The position numbers and the translations under genes are program-made. This document shows positions 5,280 to 7,242 of a DNA stretch of 7,242 nt, piece by piece. The stretch's first letter is position 1. Every line of letters starts with the position of its first letter. Source of the stretch: a bacterium (lineage in GTDB: Bacteria > Babelota > Babeliae > Babelales > Vermiphilaceae); the NCBI GenBank assembly GCA_030626185.1, contig DAOUPL010000043.1:1-7242 (forward strand), in the 5' to 3' direction. The notes beneath the pieces were generated by a model. The model saw only the letters and a list, made by a program, of their open reading frames with translations. It did no database searches and was not told the DNA's origin.

Positions 5280-5869
5280 TAAGCCTTTTTTGTTAATGTA
5301 ATCAATTAAAAAGCGAATTTCTTTTTCTGATGAAACCCATTGACTATCAGTACGAATAATCTCTTTTTTAAATAGTGAAACTTAAACTTTGTTATTAACT
5401 CGCAACAAAACTCGTACTGCTGGATACAACGCACGAAAAATAAAATTAGTTAACCCCAACATGGAGTTAAAAATACTATCGCCACGGCTTTTTGCTAAAT
5501 TTTTTGGTACAATTTCACCAAAAATGATAATCGCAATTGATGCGACACCAATACCGATAGAAAAACCAACACCACTAGAAAAGCCAAGATACGTAAAAAA
5601 TTCTCCTGCAATATTTGTTGATAATGCAGCAGTTAATACATCAGTAAAACTATTTCAACTAAAATGGTAATCAAAACTTGATCTGGTTGCTTTTCAAGTG
5701 CAGTAAATAACGCTGTATAACGTGGATGTTGTTTAGCAAGCTCCTTAAGCTTAAACAAACGCAGTGCTGTTATGCTGGTCTCTAAAAAAGAAAACAACGC
5801 ACGTACAAACAACGAAACACAAAACAGAACTAACTTAAAAATAAAAATATTCGATAAATCTACATCCAT
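4575..5869 (-). pseudogene. CorC/TlyC-type DUF21-CBS-CorC_HlyC membrane protein gene, broken by a frameshift and a stop
   Basis: Reading through two lesions gives a 431-residue protein of normal family length. An N-terminal DUF21 domain starts near MDVDLSNIFIFKLVLFCVSL and contains FLETSITALRL and the signature FGEIVPKNLA; a CBS pair and a C-terminal CorC_HlyC domain follow. Lesion 1: one base missing near 5656 (codon about 71); restoring a G gives ILVGNSFTDVLTAALSTNIAG, exactly the DUF21 pattern, instead of ILVEIVLLMY and a stop. Lesion 2: an in-frame TAA at 5382-5384 (codon 163), between RVNNKV and VSLFKKEIIR. The family is membrane-bound and linked to Mg2+/Co2+ resistance and efflux. The gene lies 27 nt after rpoD; GGAG (5884-5887) is 14 nt from the ATG at 5869, or 2 nt from a TTG at 5881. 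Sequencing errors are the alternative explanation. Confidence 0.82.
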
Positions 5870-5896
5870 GGTTATACTCAAAACTCCTTGTTTAAT

Positions 5897-7242
5897 TTAT
5901 GCTTTACTCACATTTGAATTATCATCATTCGTCTCATCTGTGTCACTTTCACCATTTTGTGCATACTCACTAATAAATGCACGTAATTGCTTAAGACGTG
6001 ATGGATGACGTAATTTTTTAAGCGCTTTCACTTCAATTTGCCTAATACGCTCACGCGTTACCGAAAAATCTTTTCCAACTTCTTCTAGCGTATGCTCAGA
6101 AGCAACATCAATACCAAAACGCATCTTTAATACTTTTTCTTCTCGTGGTGTTAACGTTTTTAAAATATGACGTGTGCGCTCTTTTAAATCATTATTTGCA
6201 ACGGTCTCTGCTGGTGAAATATCATTATCATTTTCGATAAAATCTTTGATGTATGCATCCTCGCTATCACCCACAGGCGCTTCTAACGAAATTGGTTCTT
6301 TAGCAATCTTAATAACGTTTTTAATTTTTTTCTCATCAATACCAAGAATCTTAGCTAGCTCTTCTATTGTTGGTTCTTTGCCATCTTTTTGTAGCGCAGT
6401 ACGCTTAATTTTACTAATTTTATTTAGCGTTTCTACCATGTGTACTGGCACACGAATCGTACGAGACTGATCTGCAATTGCACGTGTAATTGCTTGACGA
6501 ATCCACCATGTTGCATACGTAGAAAACTTAAATCCACGCTCAAATTCAAACTTTTCTACTGCTTTGAGCAGACCAATATTACCCTCTTGAATAAGATCTA
6601 AAAAGTGCAATCCTCGATTAATATATTTTTTTGCCAAGTTTACCACAAGGCGCAAGTTTGCTTCTGCCAAAGCTTTTTTTGCTTTTTTATCTTCATGCGC
6701 AGCACGTAATAATTCGTCATAATATTTTTGTGATTTTTCTTGCGTTAGCCCAAGCTCAAGCTCAAACTTTTCAATTATTTTGTTAGCAATACCAATTTCA
6801 CTTTCTAAATCTTTCATAGTCGCTTTATGTTCATCACTATCAAGTTGCAACTCCTTGTATGTTTTGAGTTTATCTTGATATTTAACAATTAAGCGACGTT
6901 TTTCTTTTATTTTAGAAAACATCTTTTCAATTTTTTTTAATAACTTTCTGATCAATGTGTTAGACAAACGAATAGAACAAATTGTTTCAACAATTTTTTG
7001 ACTGCTAGCTTGCATCTTTTTAAGCATAGCTTCTTGCTGTTTCAGATCGTCTAATTTATCACAATACGATTCATAAATTTCTTTTTCTTTTTTTAATAAC
7101 TTGTAAATGTTATTTAACACTTTAAGCAATGCTGCTTTTTCTTTTTCCACCATTGGTACATTGTCTTCATCAAAGTCAGAAAACTGAATCACACTTTTTG
7201 GATGTAACGCATTACTTTCTAATTTTTCCTTGATTATAACAA
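5897..7242 (-). CDS. rpoD: RNA polymerase primary sigma factor (RpoD), N-terminus outside window
   Basis: The frame is open to the right edge with no stop and no convincing start, so the 5' end is missing; a GTG at 7192 is internal. Numbering from that GTG (431 residues): 15-165 is a lysine- and glutamate-rich helical segment corresponding to the variable non-conserved region of group 1 sigma factors. Region 2 (about 170-246) has EANLRLVVNLAKKY, DLIQEGNIGLLKAV and FKFSTYATWWIRQAITRAI, contacting core polymerase and the -10 element. Region 3 (about 250-330) includes the sigma finger (PVGDSEDAYIKDFIENDND). Region 4 (about 335-406) has LTPREEKVLKMRFG and the -35-binding helix-turn-helix TLEEVGKDFSVTRERIRQIE. 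An unusual acidic 25-residue tail (NGESDTDETNDDNSN) follows. The protein directs housekeeping transcription. Its stop is 27 nt from the next gene, so they are probably co-transcribed. Confidence 0.96.
   Translation of the reverse strand, partial: VIIKEKLESNALHPKSVIQFSDFDEDNVPMVEKEKAALLKVLNNIYKLLKKEKEIYESYCDKLDDLKQQEAMLKKMQASSQKIVETICSIRLSNTLIRKLLKKIEKMFSKIKEKRRLIVKYQDKLKTYKELQLDSDEHKATMKDLESEIGIANKIIEKFELELGLTQEKSQKYYDELLRAAHEDKKAKKALAEANLRLVVNLAKKYINRGLHFLDLIQEGNIGLLKAVEKFEFERGFKFSTYATWWIRQAITRAIADQSRTIRVPVHMVETLNKISKIKRTALQKDGKEPTIEELAKILGIDEKKIKNVIKIAKEPISLEAPVGDSEDAYIKDFIENDNDISPAETVANNDLKERTRHILKTLTPREEKVLKMRFGIDVASEHTLEEVGKDFSVTRERIRQIEVKALKKLRHPSRLKQLRAFISEYAQNGESDTDETNDDNSNVSKA

Noticed and set aside
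5281..5340. Possible second frameshift in the CorC/TlyC-like gene just before the 5279 start
   Set aside because: On careful re-reading of the minus strand the frame is continuous (EKEIRFLIDYINKKGLMESEK), so only one indel and one stop remain.
5389..5670. Plus-strand 93-codon frame opposite the broken DUF21 region
   Set aside because: It exists because the minus strand is coding; the translated minus strand matches DUF21 including FGEIVPK, while this one matches nothing I recognise.

Overview
The window is AT-rich and gene-dense and comes from a bacterial chromosome. A primary sigma factor (rpoD) lies on the right edge. Several small proteins carry N-terminal signal peptides, and there is an ankyrin-repeat protein and a group of exported HAD-fold proteins. 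These traits, together with pseudogenes and an insertion-sequence remnant, suggest a host-associated bacterium with a reduced genome; Candidatus Dependentiae (TM6) or a similar intracellular lineage is my best guess. That is inferred from gene style, since no rRNA or other phylogenetic marker was available beyond RpoD.

Left part (1-1403). The last 38 codons of an IS30-type transposase and its terminal inverted repeat abut an ankyrin-repeat gene (minus strand) that stops abruptly inside its third repeat, so the IS has apparently cut the gene. A divergent gene (plus strand) encodes a NUDIX hydrolase. Between it and the next minus-strand gene lies a GC-richer stretch holding a 67-codon open frame without a good start, probably a gene remnant, and a perfect 12-bp inverted repeat.

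Middle (1404-4542, all minus strand). There is an unrecognised small exported helical protein, then two paralogous exported HAD-fold proteins with all four catalytic motifs, then a third exported protein related to them that appears to have lost the catalytic residues. The third gene probably starts an operon (promoter with TTGACA under a 17-bp palindrome) that continues into one of the intact HAD genes and ends at a terminator hairpin. The module is repetitive: a 65-bp 3'-end/terminator sequence occurs twice, 892 bp apart, and a ~38-bp upstream element occurs before two of the genes.

Right part (4503-7242, minus strand). rpoD (5' end outside the window) is followed at once by a CorC/TlyC-type membrane protein gene (DUF21 + CBS pair + CorC_HlyC). 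It carries a one-base deletion and an in-frame stop in the DUF21 half, leaving an intact ORF only for the CBS/CorC half. A rho-independent terminator ends this transcription unit.
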